A stretch of DNA of 64,000 nucleotides from Novosphingobium sp. Lineage in GTDB: Bacteria > Pseudomonadota > Alphaproteobacteria > Sphingomonadales > Sphingomonadaceae. Below, piece by piece: positions 7,512-16,808 of this stretch. Made by a program: the position numbers and the translations under genes. The stretch is from assembly GCF_027489515.1 (NCBI RefSeq), contig NZ_JAIXZS010000027.1:1-64000 (forward strand), given 5' to 3'. The first letter of the stretch is position 1; each line of letters opens with the position of its first letter. The notes beneath the pieces are model-generated. The model saw only the letters and a program-made list of their open reading frames with translations. It was not told the origin of the DNA and made no database searches.

Positions 7512-10500
7512 TCAAAGCGCGATGGCGAGCGATGCGCGCGCCGAATAGCCGGTGCCGCCGCCCTCAAGCTTTTCATAGCCGCCGCTGATCTTCCAGGTGT
7601 AGTCGAGACCGCCCTGCAGGAGGCTGATTTCGCCGGTCCAGGCCGAAGGCAGCTGCTGGCCGGTGAGCGTGAAGGTATCGCCGCCGCTCGTCGCGCCGCG
7701 GTTGAACGTTGCGACGGTGTTGCCCACTTCGCCCGAGATGCGGCTGCGACGCCCGCCCTCGACCTCGATGGTGAAGGGGCGGTTTTCGTAGTCGCCCGGC
7801 GCGGCGCTCCAGCTCGCCACCAGCGTTGCCGATCCATTGACCACCTGGCTCGTGCGGCTCGCCAGCGTCAGCGCGAGCGGCGCGTTGCCGGTTTCGGTGT
7901 AGCCGTTTTCCTTGAGGCGGAAGTACTCGATCGTCGCGCGCGGCTTGATCTTGAAGTGATCGCCGATCGGCACGGCGTACGAGATGCCGCCCGCGCCAGA
8001 GATCAACGTGCCCTTCCAGCGCCCGCCCGCGCCATAGCTGAACGACTGGCTGTCGATCGTGCCGGTGAAAGTGCGGGTCGAGGTGAAGGTCGGCCGGCCG
8101 TAGCCGACGCGTGCATAGGCGTAGAACGGACCCGAGGCGAGGCGCCAGAAGCCCGCGAGCTCGATGTCGCTGACCTTGACCTTCTGCGTGGCATCGGTGG
8201 TCGAATTGCCCGAGAAGTAGGTGAACGAGGCGCCGACGTGGCCGAAGCCCAGCGCCTTCTCGAAGCCGAGCGAGAGACCGCCGCCGCTGTTGTTGTAGCC
8301 CGCGGTCGTCCCGGCGGTCTTCTTGCCCTTGAAGTAGATCGGCTCGAGCCAGGCGCCGGCGCTGCTGATGGTGAACCAGCTCGAATCGTCGTCGATCCGG
8401 CGCGCGGCAAGGCGTGTGCCGCGAGCAAGGAAATCGAGCGAGCCGCCCGCATAGTCCGGCAGCATCTGGTTGAACTGGGTCTGCAGTGTCGCAGTGTCCG
8501 CGGCCTGCAGCAGGCTCGATTGCAGCAGCGTATCCTTGCCAGCGTTGGCGAGGATCGCGTTGTAGGCCTCAGACTGCGGGACATTGAGCCCGATCTCGCT
8601 GGCCGTCTTGCGCGCGATCGTCAGCGTCACGTCATTGCCGGCTGCGGCAACGGTGCCCTTGAACAGCACCGGCAGATTGAGCGCCGAGCTCGCGACATTC
8701 GCGCCGCCGGTCAGCGTGCCGGCGCTGAGCACGGTGTAGGTGCCTTCCGCCTTGGCGAGCGAGGTGACCTTGGCCGAAATCTTGGCGCCGCTGGCGAAGT
8801 TGGCGGTGCCGACGACCAGCTTGGACGCCGTGCCCGTCGCGCCGTCGACATAGACGCCGAGCGTGCCGTTCGCACCCACGTCGAGCGACTTGATCGTGGT
8901 CGTCGTCGCCGAATTGGCCGCAAAGGTGCCGCCGGTGACGGTGACCGCCAGCTGCGAGCCGCCCGTTACCGTGCCGCGGTAGATGGCCTTGTCGGCAATG
9001 GTGAGCGTGCCGATCTGGTCATTCAGGAGCAGCGTGCCGGTGAAGCGCGAATTGCCGGACATGGCCAGCGAGCCCGTACCGGTGCCGAAATCGACGTTGC
9101 CGGTATACTTGGCATCGTCGGCGAGCTTCACCGTGTCGTCACCCGCGCCGAGGAAGGTGTTGCCGGTGATCGTGCCCGATGCCACGTCGAGGGTGTCGTT
9201 CCCGCTGCCGGTGTAGATGTTGCCCTTGATCGAGGTGTAGACCTTGGCCGTATCGGGATCGTAGCCGGTCGCTTCCTTGTCGGTCTTCTGCGAGGCCGCA
9301 TCGGCGCTGTTGAGGTACTGCTTGATCGTCACGCCCGAGGTGTTGGACGATACGTCGATGGCGGCAAGCTGGTCCTCGCTCGAACCGGTGACCGAAATGT
9401 CACCGTTGTTGTTGATCGTGGTCAGCGTGCCCGAAAGGTCCTTAATCGCCGAGGACGAGCCGATGCCCGGCTGGCTGATCACCGCGCTGATCGTGCCGTT
9501 GTTGTAGAGCGTGCCGACCGTCGAACCCGCGTTGATCAGGATGCCGACCGCACCGGCGTCAACCGTTGTCGCAGTCACGCTGCCGTTCACCGCGATGCCC
9601 TTGGTGAGCGTGACGTTGCCGCCCTTGCCGCCGATCACCACGGCCGAAGCATTGGTCGAACTGAACGTGGCGTTCGCGCTGACGCTGCCATCGACGCCGA
9701 GCGAATAGGTGCCGTTGGTGGTGGTGCCGCCGCCGATCGTGATATCGCGGGTGCCGCCGATCTGGATCGCCGGGCCATTGCCAACGGACTGCACCGAGCC
9801 GGTGGTTTCCGCCGTGGTGCCGCTGCCCGAGGCCGTCGTGACGATCACGCCGCCCGCGACGTTGCCGTTGATTTCGACCGCGGCCTTGCCGGTGGAGAGC
9901 GCGCTGCGCGGCAGGGTCTGCGTGCTGCCGTCGTCCGCGGTGTAGGCGGCCGATTGCGAGAGCGAGCCGTTGATCTTGACGAGCCCGCCGACATCGCCGT
10001 TCACGACAAGCGCCTGCGCGCCGCTGCCGACCACGCCCACAGTGCCGCCCGCCGACACGTTGCCCGAAACCGCACCGGTGCGGATGCCGACCGCGTTGTC
10101 ACCCTTCACCTTGATGGTGCCGGTGTTGGTGACCGAACCGGTCAGCGCCGAATCCACGGCGATACCGGCGGAATTGAGGCCGTCGATCGTGATCGTCCCG
10201 GTGTTGGAGATCGTGCCGGTGAATGTGCCGCCCGGCGCGACGCGGATGCCGTAGCGATCCGATGCCTGCGCAATCGGGCCTTCGGGGATACCGTTCTTGT
10301 CAGTATCGGGCGGAGTGAAGCTCTCGATCACCTGGATCGTGCCGGCGTTCGAGATGTTCGAGGTGGTGCCGCTCTGCGCCACGATGCCGGACGCGCCGTT
10401 GCCGGCCCCCATGTCGAGCGTGCCGCCGCTCTGTACCGTCACGTCCTTCGATGCATCGACCGTCACGGCGGTGCCGCTGTCGAGCTTGATCGTGCCGTCC

Positions 10501-10676
10501 TTGGCAATGGTCACCGCGCCGGCGGCCGACGTCACCAGCGGCGTTGTCGTCGCGGTGCTGACCGTGGTGTCGGCAAGCGCGGGGCTGGCGCCGGCCATCA
10601 GGGCAGCCGGAGCGGCCGTGGCAAGTAGGCGGGCCGCATTCTTCACGGTGCGGGCGATCGGGGCGTTGCTGTTCAT
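7512..10676 (-). CDS. Autotransporter (type Va) with beta-helix passenger
   Basis: 1054 residues. The N-terminus (MNSNAPIARTVKNAAR, then LLATAAPAALMAG and PALA) is a Sec signal peptide. The long passenger (about 40-720) is built of degenerate Gly/Thr/Asn-rich strands such as GTISNTGTITIDG and GSVTNTGTIKVKG, typical of a right-handed beta-helix. The last ~290 residues form the autotransporter beta-barrel, ending in alternating hydrophobic residues (ARASLAIAL). It should be secreted across the outer membrane, as an adhesin or surface protein. The start at 10676 is chosen because it begins the signal peptide; ribosome-site sequence there is weak (GACGAGAT), and an open extension to 10721 exists. 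A two-component pair is divergent, so it is a possible target of that system. Confidence 0.85.
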   Translation of the reverse strand: MNSNAPIARTVKNAARLLATAAPAALMAGASPALADTTVSTATTTPLVTSAAGAVTIAKDGTIKLDSGTAVTVDASKDVTVQSGGTLDMGAGNGASGIVAQSGTTSNISNAGTIQVIESFTPPDTDKNGIPEGPIAQASDRYGIRVAPGGTFTGTISNTGTITIDGLNSAGIAVDSALTGSVTNTGTIKVKGDNAVGIRTGAVSGNVSAGGTVGVVGSGAQALVVNGDVGGLVKINGSLSQSAAYTADDGSTQTLPRSALSTGKAAVEINGNVAGGVIVTTASGSGTTAETTGSVQSVGNGPAIQIGGTRDITIGGGTTTNGTYSLGVDGSVSANATFSSTNASAVVIGGKGGNVTLTKGIAVNGSVTATTVDAGAVGILINAGSTVGTLYNNGTISAVISQPGIGSSSAIKDLSGTLTTINNNGDISVTGSSEDQLAAIDVSSNTSGVTIKQYLNSADAASQKTDKEATGYDPDTAKVYTSIKGNIYTGSGNDTLDVASGTITGNTFLGAGDDTVKLADDAKYTGNVDFGTGTGSLAMSGNSRFTGTLLLNDQIGTLTIADKAIYRGTVTGGSQLAVTVTGGTFAANSATTTTIKSLDVGANGTLGVYVDGATGTASKLVVGTANFASGAKISAKVTSLAKAEGTYTVLSAGTLTGGANVASSALNLPVLFKGTVAAAGNDVTLTIARKTASEIGLNVPQSEAYNAILANAGKDTLLQSSLLQAADTATLQTQFNQMLPDYAGGSLDFLARGTRLAARRIDDDSSWFTISSAGAWLEPIYFKGKKTAGTTAGYNNSGGGLSLGFEKALGFGHVGASFTYFSGNSTTDATQKVKVSDIELAGFWRLASGPFYAYARVGYGRPTFTSTRTFTGTIDSQSFSYGAGGRWKGTLISGAGGISYAVPIGDHFKIKPRATIEYFRLKENGYTETGNAPLALTLASRTSQVVNGSATLVASWSAAPGDYENRPFTIEVEGGRRSRISGEVGNTVATFNRGATSGGDTFTLTGQQLPSAWTGEISLLQGGLDYTWKISGGYEKLEGGGTGYSARASLAIAL

Positions 10677-11039
10677 CGGTATCTCGTCATCCGGCATGTG
10701 GCATGGCTGCCTGCGCGGCAACCTCAGCGCGTGTGGTACTTCGTCCGGCGAGCCGCGTCATCGCCTGCCGGCATTCAATAGTGCAAAATCGCCCGCATCC
10801 TGCCCTACCGGGCTGCTTGTCCGGAGCGATTTGCGCGCGTCTTAACGCGATTCGGCGCCATGCCTTAGCGGAAAATTTCAGCAACAATCCGTCGCCGTAA
10901 ACTCTGGGTTCAGGTCAGCGCGCTCGAAAGGCGCAAAGCCTGCTCCGGCAGGTGCGGGGAAACCCCTTGCGAGGCGTTGCTGCGGTCTTCATGGTGTTCG
11001 CGCAAGGCTTCGTTTTTGTTGCAATATGGAATTTGCGCA
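10677..11039. other. Divergent intergenic region, autotransporter / two-component operon
   Basis: 363 bp with no gene. The half next to the autotransporter is ordinary GC-rich sequence; 10845-10905 is AT-richer and may hold promoters. From 10918 to 10971 there is a compact set of hairpins, listed separately. The response-regulator GTG follows 68 bases after that structure. Confidence 0.5.
10932..10971 (+). ncRNA. Putative structured leader, three-way junction
   Basis: Forty bases fold into an outer stem CGCAA/TTGCG enclosing two hairpins: CCTGC-TCCG-GCAGG (a UNCG-type tetraloop) and GGGG-AAA-CCCC, the latter stacked directly on the outer stem. An upstream GCGC at 10918-10921 could instead pair with GCGC at 10931-10934, which would destroy the outer stem, so two exclusive states are possible. 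It lies 68 bases before the response-regulator start. It carries fragments like those in c-di-GMP-I riboswitches (GCAAAGCC, GCGGGG) but not the full core. Function is unknown. Confidence 0.35.
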
Positions 11040-11729
11040 GTGGCAGGACGCATTCTGCTCGTCGAGGATGATCCCCAGATTGCGGACTACATCCTCTCCG
11101 GGCTGACCGAGGAAGGTTTTACCGTTGACCGTGCCGACAATGGCCGCGACGGGTTGTTTCTGGCGACGGATAGCCAGTTCGATCTCGTCGTGCTGGATCG
11201 GATGCTGCCGGGGATGGATGGTCTCGCGCTGCTCAAGGCGATGCGTGCGGCCGAGATGACGACACCGGTGATCATGCTCTCGGCCCTTGCCAGCACGGAT
11301 GATCGCATTGCCGGGCTGACCGCCGGGGCGGACGACTACCTCGGCAAGCCGTTTTCCTTCGGCGAATTGCTTGCGCGCATCCAGGCGCTGCTGCGCCGCG
11401 CGGCGGGCGGTGTCAGGCAAGCGCAGGAAACCACGTTGCGCTGCGCCGATCTCGAGCTTGACCGGCTCACCCGCCAGGTCCGCCGCGGCACCCGCAAGAT
11501 CGCGCTGCAGCCGCGCGAATTCCGCCTGCTCGAATACATGCTGATGCACGCGGGCGAGGTGGTGACGCGTACGATGCTGCTCGAGGCCGTGTGGGACTAC
11601 CACTTCGACCCCGGCACGAACGTGATTGATGTCCACATCAGCCGCCTGCGCCGCAAGATCGATGACGGCGAGGAACAGGCGCTGTTCCACACTGTGCGCG
11701 GGGCGGGTTACCGGCTCGCGGCCGATTGA
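11040..11729 (+). CDS. OmpR/PhoB-family response regulator
   Basis: 229 residues. The receiver domain starts GRILLVEDDPQ (acidic pair D10/D11), with phospho-acceptor D53 in VVLDRMLPGMDG and the usual Lys in DYLGKPF. The winged-helix DNA-binding domain spans about 130-227 (REFRLLEYMLMHAG, VIDVHISRLRRKID, VRGAGYRL). I chose the GTG at 11040 since the receiver domain starts right there; the 21 upstream in-frame codons have no family character. It overlaps the kinase gene by a few bases, making a classical pair. Confidence 0.9.
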   Translation: MAGRILLVEDDPQIADYILSGLTEEGFTVDRADNGRDGLFLATDSQFDLVVLDRMLPGMDGLALLKAMRAAEMTTPVIMLSALASTDDRIAGLTAGADDYLGKPFSFGELLARIQALLRRAAGGVRQAQETTLRCADLELDRLTRQVRRGTRKIALQPREFRLLEYMLMHAGEVVTRTMLLEAVWDYHFDPGTNVIDVHISRLRRKIDDGEEQALFHTVRGAGYRLAAD

Positions 11730-13129
11730 GCGCGTCGGTGGCGCCGCGCCAGCATCGCCGCACCTGGCGCCGCGGCCTTTCGCCGACAATGGTGCGGCTT
11801 GTCTCGGCCATTTTTGTGCTGCAGCTCGTCTCCAGCGCGTTGGTGATCCTGTTTCTGCGCGGGCAGATGCTCGACGTGGTGCGGCTTGACCGCGAGCGGC
11901 AGGTTATCGACGTGCGCGACGACCTCCTCGCTGCCTATTACGACGGCGGGCGCGAGGAACTGGCCGAATTCATCACCGCCCGCCGCGGCAGCGCGGCCGA
12001 TCCTGCCGTTTTCATTGCGCTGACGGGCAAGGGTCAGCCGGTGCTCAGCAATCTCGTGCGCGTGCCGGATATCCCCGCAGCGGCGCGGCCCCAGCCCGTC
12101 GTCGTCCGGCGCGGGCCGGATCAGGCGCCAAGCGAGGGGCTGGCGCTTGTCGGCCAGCTCTCCGATGGCGAGCGGCTGATTGTCGGCGTCGTCAGCCTTA
12201 CCGAGCGGCGCATCGATGCCGCCTTTGCCGCGACGGTCGAACTGACCATCGCGGTCGCCGTGCTGATGGGCCTGCTGAGTGCGGTTGTCGTCGGCTTCGT
12301 CATCAGCCGCCGAACCCATCTCATCGCCGAAACCGCAGCCGAGCTTGCTTCGGGCAACTTCGGCGCGCGCGTGCCGATTGAAGGCACGGGGGACGGTTTC
12401 GATCACCTGCGCCTGCAGCTGAACCTGATGGCAGAACGGATCGGCGAGCTGGTCAGCCAGCTGAGTGCGGTCTCGGGTGCGCTGGCACATGATCTGCGCT
12501 CACCCGTCACCCGGCTCTCGGCCGCCATCGATGTCGCTCTGGCAAGGGTGGAGGAGCCGCGGGCGCTCGAGGCGCTGCAGGCGGCGCGGGCCGATGCGGA
12601 TGCGCTGCGCGCCATGCTGGAGACGGCGCTGGAGATCAGCCTGATCGAGGGCGGTGCGGTGGAAGATCGCCGGCGCCCGCTCGAACTGTCAGCCGTGGCC
12701 GAGGATCTGGTCGAACTCTACGATCCGCTTGCCGAGCAGCAGGACGTGCGGTTCGAAGCGCGGCTCGAGCCGGTGACCGCGCCGGCTGACCGCGAATTGC
12801 TCTCGCGCGCGCTCGCCAATCTGATCGACAACGCGCTCAAGTATGGCGGGAAGGCGGTCGTGGTGAGCACGCACCGGACCATCGACGCGGACGGTAAGCT
12901 TTGGGCCGAGATCGCGGTCGAGGATGATGGCCCCGGCATTGCGCCGGCAGACCGGACCCGCGTCGTCGAGCGGTTTGTCCGGCTCGACGATGCGCGGACG
13001 CAGCCGGGCGGAGGGCTGGGACTCGCCATGGTGGCGGCGGTCGCGCGGCTCCATGGCGGCAGCTTCACGCTGTCCGATCCCGCCTCAGGCGGCAAGGGCC
13101 TTGTCGCTACCTTGCGTCTTCCCGCCTGA
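11726..13129 (+). CDS. Two-component sensor histidine kinase
   Basis: 467 residues if started at the TTG at 11726, which overlaps the regulator stop (TTGA). A start at the ATG at 11789 would remove 21 residues but keep the first membrane helix. Helices at about 23-44 and 173-194 flank a periplasmic sensor loop. A HAMP domain follows (195-247), then the HisKA box with H255 in ALAHDLRSPVTRL, and an HATPase_c domain with N-box NLIDNALKYGG, DDGPGI and GGGLGLAMV. Its signal is unknown. The 3' end overlaps the converging polysaccharide gene by 45 bp. Confidence 0.88.
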   Translation: MSASVAPRQHRRTWRRGLSPTMVRLVSAIFVLQLVSSALVILFLRGQMLDVVRLDRERQVIDVRDDLLAAYYDGGREELAEFITARRGSAADPAVFIALTGKGQPVLSNLVRVPDIPAAARPQPVVVRRGPDQAPSEGLALVGQLSDGERLIVGVVSLTERRIDAAFAATVELTIAVAVLMGLLSAVVVGFVISRRTHLIAETAAELASGNFGARVPIEGTGDGFDHLRLQLNLMAERIGELVSQLSAVSGALAHDLRSPVTRLSAAIDVALARVEEPRALEALQAARADADALRAMLETALEISLIEGGAVEDRRRPLELSAVAEDLVELYDPLAEQQDVRFEARLEPVTAPADRELLSRALANLIDNALKYGGKAVVVSTHRTIDADGKLWAEIAVEDDGPGIAPADRTRVVERFVRLDDARTQPGGGLGLAMVAAVARLHGGSFTLSDPASGGKGLVATLRLPA

Positions 13130-16100
13130 GACCGGCCCACCTGAGACCTGGTCGGCCGAAACGCGGCCCGTCCGCTCCAGCTTGCCCCAGCCGATGCCGA
13201 GGCCCTGCAGTGCCGCACCGACCGCGCGGATCACCACGCCGTACATCAGCTGGCGATAGACGAAGCGCTGGCTCAGCAGCAGCACCGGCGGGAAGCGCCG
13301 CTCGCGCACGTCGAGCCGGTAGGCGACCCACCCGCAGACGAGATCGATCGCGGTGAACGCGGCCCAGTAGAGGCCCATGCGCAGCACATCGGTCTGTGTC
13401 TGCGCCCAGCCGTGCTGCATGATCCTGAGCACCGTGCCGATGATCGAGACGCCGAGCGCAAGGTCGATCAGCGGCGAGATCAGCGCGAAGAGGATCTGGA
13501 ACAGCCAGGCTTGCGGCATCCCGACGAAGGCGAGCCCTGCTGGCTGGCGCTGCCACAGCACCGACCGGTGCTTCCACAAGCACTGCAGCGTGCCGAACGC
13601 CCAGCGGAAACGCTGCTTGGAAAGGGCTCCGAGCGTTTCTGGGGCTTCGGTCCAGGCGACCGCGTCCTCGTCGTAGCACACCTTCCAGCCCTTGCGCTGG
13701 ATGGCGATTGTGAGGTCCTGATCCTCGGCCAGCGTGTCTTCCGGATAGCCGCCGACGTCGCGCAGTGCGCTGCGCCGCCAGGCCCCGACCGCGCCGGGCA
13801 CGACCATGATCGCGCCAAAGCGGGTGAGGGCGCGGCGCTCGATGTTCTGCGCCGTCACGTATTCGACCGCCTGCCAGCGGGTGACCAGATTGACCCGGTT
13901 GCCCACCTTGGCATTGCCCGCCACCGCGCCGACGCGGGCATTCACGAACCAGCGCACCAGCCGCGCGATGGTCTGCGGCTCGAACTGGGTATCGGCATCG
14001 AGGGCGACGACGATCTCGCCGCTCGCCACTGCCAACGCCCGGTTGAGCGCGGAGGCCTTGCCGCCATTGGCCATCGTCATCAGCCGCACTTGCGGATGGT
14101 CCCCGAAGGCAGCCGCAACGATCGCGCTGGTGCGGTCCTTCGAGCCGTCGTCCGCCACGATCACTTCCATGTGCGGATAGTCGCTCGCGAGGATGCGGTG
14201 GATCGAGCTCTCGATCACGCGCTCCTCGTTGTAGGCGGGGATGATCACGCTGACCAAAGGCTGGTAGCCGTTATCGAGCGCTGGAACCTTGCGCTTGTCG
14301 GGCACGAGCGCGAGGCCGGTGAGCCCGAGCGCGCGGATCACACCGAGCGCAATGGCGAAGAAGAAGCTCCAGTTGAGCGCCGCCAGCAGCAGGGCCAGGA
14401 CCGAGAAGATCGCCACATCGACACGCACTGCGGCAAGGTCCCAGCCTTTGACCGGCGGCATGACGTCGTCACGCTTGAGGCCGGCGAGCGTGGAGGCGGG
14501 CACGAGGCGGTAGCCATCGGCCTCGAGCCGCTCGATGATTCGGGGCAGGGCCGCCACGGTCTGCTCGCGATTGCCGCCGCCGTCGTGCAGCAGGATCACG
14601 TTGGCGCTGCGATCGGGCGCGGCGTGCTCGACCGCGTCCACCGTGCGGCTCACGATCTCGTCGGCGCTGCGCTTCATCCAGTCGCCCGGATCGGCGTGGA
14701 GCCCGACAACGGTATAGCCCTCGCTCTGCGCGATCAGCGCCGGCCCGAGTTCGTCCGAGGTCGTCGGCTCGGCGTCGCCGAAATAGGGCGCGCGGAACAA
14801 GCGGGTGGAGCGCCCGGTATAGGCCTCGATCAGGCGCTGCGTGGCGTTGAGCTCGAGCCGGATGCCGGTCGCCGAGTCCTCGGCCATGTTGGGATGGGTG
14901 TAGCTGTGGTTGCCGATCTCGTCCCCGTCGGCGACCATGCGCTGCAGCAGGCTGCGCCCGGCCACGCCGTTCTCGCCGATGATGAAGAACGTTGCCGGCA
15001 CATGATAGCGCTCGAGCACCGAGAGCACTTCGGGCGTGTATTTGGGATCGGGGCCGTCGTCGAACGTCAGCGCGACGAGCTTGGGCCGATCACCGGTGCG
15101 ACGCACGACATAGGGCGTCGGCAGAGCGGCATAGCGCTCGTCGTCGATCAGTGCGGGACGGCCCGGCTGGGCGGCGGTGTAGTGGAGCTGGCGCGAGCCT
15201 TCCTCGGGCGTCGCGTCGATGCGCAGGATCTCGCCATTGCCTTCGACATCGACGTTATTGGTTTCCTTGATCCGGCCGAGATCGGGCGCAAGCCCGTGCG
15301 GTGCGCGCCAGGCCTTGAGCACGTCCCAGAAGCCCGGATCTTCCGAACCCAGCCGCCACAGCGCCACCGATCCGACGCCAAGGCGTGAGAGCATCTGCAT
15401 CTGGTTCCAGCTGGCGGCGGCATCGAGCATCCACACCTGATGGCGCTCCGGCGGGGTCGCCGCATTGGCATCCTCGTCGTCGAGATAGCCGAAGCCGGTA
15501 TTGCCGCTGGCCTTGTCCCAGGTCGGCGTGGTGCCGCTGTCATGCGCGGAAAGCCAAGCTTCCTCGACGGTCTGGACGTCGGCATGACCACCGTGCCAGT
15601 CGTAGCCGTAGTTGCCGAGTGCGACGATGACCTTGTCCGCCGCGAGCCCCTTGAGCTGATCGGCCAGATGGCCGGCAAACCAGCCGTTCGATGCGATCGG
15701 GCCTGGCTCGCCGCCCTGCCAGTGCTCGTCATAGGCCATCAGCACGACCTTGTCGGCGACCGCTGCCAGCTGCTTGGCCGACCAGTCCGCATCGTCGATC
15801 GGCATGGTCACCGCAACGACGCGGTGCTTCTGCGCAAGCCGGGCGTGGAGGTCGGCAACGAAGCTGCGCAGCGCGGCGATGCCGGGCTTCGGCAGGTTCT
15901 CGAAGTCGATCATCACGCCGCCGTCGCCCGACCGGTCGAGCGCCGCGTCGATCTGGTTCACCAGCGCCGCGCGGCGGGCGGGGCTTTCCATCAGGGCCGT
16001 CGCGCCTGCGCCGTCCCACTTCGCGTTCGCGGCGTTCTGCAGCACCGGCACCACCAGCGGACGGTGCAGCGCCGAGGTCAGCACGCGGCGCAACGGGGCA

Positions 16101-16501
16101 TCGTCTGTGACCACCAGATTGCCGTCCGCACCCAGCGAAAACAGCGTAGGCGCCACCCAGTCGAGCTGGCCGATATGGCGCTGCAGCGTCTGCGCGCTGC
16201 CGTCGGTCCACGAGGTGTAGAAGCCGACACTGAGCGCCTGCCCGCCGCCATGGGCGACCGGTGCGCCGGAGCGGCCGAACAGCTGATGAAGCCGGTTGGA
16301 GATGCGGCTGACCTGCGTCTTGAGCGGGAAGGGCGCCTGCCGCTCGAAACCGAGCGGAAGCGGTGCGGCAGGGGGGACGGCCACGACGGTGGTCGCAAAG
16401 ATCACCGCGGCCACGAGCAGGACGACGAGCCCGATGAACGCGCCGCGGCGCGTCAGGCGGCGGCGGCGGCCGGTGGGATCGAAGAAGATCGGACGAGACA
16501 C
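13085..16501 (-). CDS. Trifunctional GH18-like / polysaccharide deacetylase / glycosyltransferase 2 protein
   Basis: 1138 residues. A basic N-terminus and a helix (21-42) are followed by a periplasmic chitinase-like (GH18) domain at about 90-400 with IDFE (E201 as likely acid). A NodB-type deacetylase spans about 473-680: TFDDGPD (479-485), metal-binding HSYTH (532-536), RAPYF (570-574), HDGGG (639-643). A membrane segment near 695-730 leads to a cytoplasmic family 2 glycosyltransferase: PLVSVIIPAYNEE, DDGS (784-787), DADTQF (835-840), EDQD (926-929), QRFRW (963-967), with further helices at the C-terminus. This suggests synthesis, deacetylation and trimming of a beta-linked amino-sugar polymer in one chain. 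The GTG at 16501 is chosen for the membrane anchor and a GGGGAA upstream; the frame is open further upstream without family likeness. Confidence 0.85.
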   Translation of the reverse strand: MSRPIFFDPTGRRRRLTRRGAFIGLVVLLVAAVIFATTVVAVPPAAPLPLGFERQAPFPLKTQVSRISNRLHQLFGRSGAPVAHGGGQALSVGFYTSWTDGSAQTLQRHIGQLDWVAPTLFSLGADGNLVVTDDAPLRRVLTSALHRPLVVPVLQNAANAKWDGAGATALMESPARRAALVNQIDAALDRSGDGGVMIDFENLPKPGIAALRSFVADLHARLAQKHRVVAVTMPIDDADWSAKQLAAVADKVVLMAYDEHWQGGEPGPIASNGWFAGHLADQLKGLAADKVIVALGNYGYDWHGGHADVQTVEEAWLSAHDSGTTPTWDKASGNTGFGYLDDEDANAATPPERHQVWMLDAAASWNQMQMLSRLGVGSVALWRLGSEDPGFWDVLKAWRAPHGLAPDLGRIKETNNVDVEGNGEILRIDATPEEGSRQLHYTAAQPGRPALIDDERYAALPTPYVVRRTGDRPKLVALTFDDGPDPKYTPEVLSVLERYHVPATFFIIGENGVAGRSLLQRMVADGDEIGNHSYTHPNMAEDSATGIRLELNATQRLIEAYTGRSTRLFRAPYFGDAEPTTSDELGPALIAQSEGYTVVGLHADPGDWMKRSADEIVSRTVDAVEHAAPDRSANVILLHDGGGNREQTVAALPRIIERLEADGYRLVPASTLAGLKRDDVMPPVKGWDLAAVRVDVAIFSVLALLLAALNWSFFFAIALGVIRALGLTGLALVPDKRKVPALDNGYQPLVSVIIPAYNEERVIESSIHRILASDYPHMEVIVADDGSKDRTSAIVAAAFGDHPQVRLMTMANGGKASALNRALAVASGEIVVALDADTQFEPQTIARLVRWFVNARVGAVAGNAKVGNRVNLVTRWQAVEYVTAQNIERRALTRFGAIMVVPGAVGAWRRSALRDVGGYPEDTLAEDQDLTIAIQRKGWKVCYDEDAVAWTEAPETLGALSKQRFRWAFGTLQCLWKHRSVLWQRQPAGLAFVGMPQAWLFQILFALISPLIDLALGVSIIGTVLRIMQHGWAQTQTDVLRMGLYWAAFTAIDLVCGWVAYRLDVRERRFPPVLLLSQRFVYRQLMYGVVIRAVGAALQGLGIGWGKLERTGRVSADQVSGGPVSGGKTQGSDKALAA

Positions 16502-16593
16502 GTGGCAGTTCCCCAAGAATTGCGCCGGAGTCGGCAAACCCGCGCACGAGGCATTCGCCCCGCACGGACTTGATTTGCGGTAGCCGGATGGGT

Positions 16594-16667
16594 GACGATG
16601 GGCGCCGGACCGGCAATCGGAACAGGGGACCGTCACGTCACGATTCCCGTGACAGGCGCCCATCGTC
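16594..16667. repeat. Nested inverted repeats in divergent promoter region
   Basis: GACGATGGGCGCC at 16594-16606 is perfectly inverted as GGCGCCCATCGTC at 16655-16667. Inside, GTCACG (16637-16642) is inverted as CGTGAC (16648-16653) around five bases, and CGTCACG is also partly repeated directly. The block lies 93 bp upstream of the polysaccharide gene and about 140 bp upstream of the photolyase operon. It could be an operator pair or a leader hairpin; no T-run follows, so it is not an intrinsic terminator. Confidence 0.6.
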
Positions 16668-16808
16668 GAGGCCCTTTCTAGGGATCGGCGCCCGTCGCCG
16701 GTGTGAGCAGAACATTACGCTTTGGCCATTTTGCCGATCGGTTCCGCAGCTGGCCTTGCCCGCATGACCATCTGGGCCGCGAAGGCGAGCGCGGCCAAGG
16801 CCTTGGCC

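Noticed and set aside
7956..10628. An 890-codon open frame on the plus strand opposite the autotransporter
   Set aside because: Arg/Ala/Val-rich shadow of the autotransporter; no ribosome site or motif.
10918..10971. c-di-GMP-I (GEMM) riboswitch
   Set aside because: Only short stretches (GCAAAGCC, GCGGGG) agree; the first conserved helix and the middle helix are missing. Kept only as an unassigned structure.
13412..15388. A 658-codon open frame opposite the polysaccharide gene
   Set aside because: Complementary shadow of the deacetylase and glycosyltransferase domains, with no recognisable domain.
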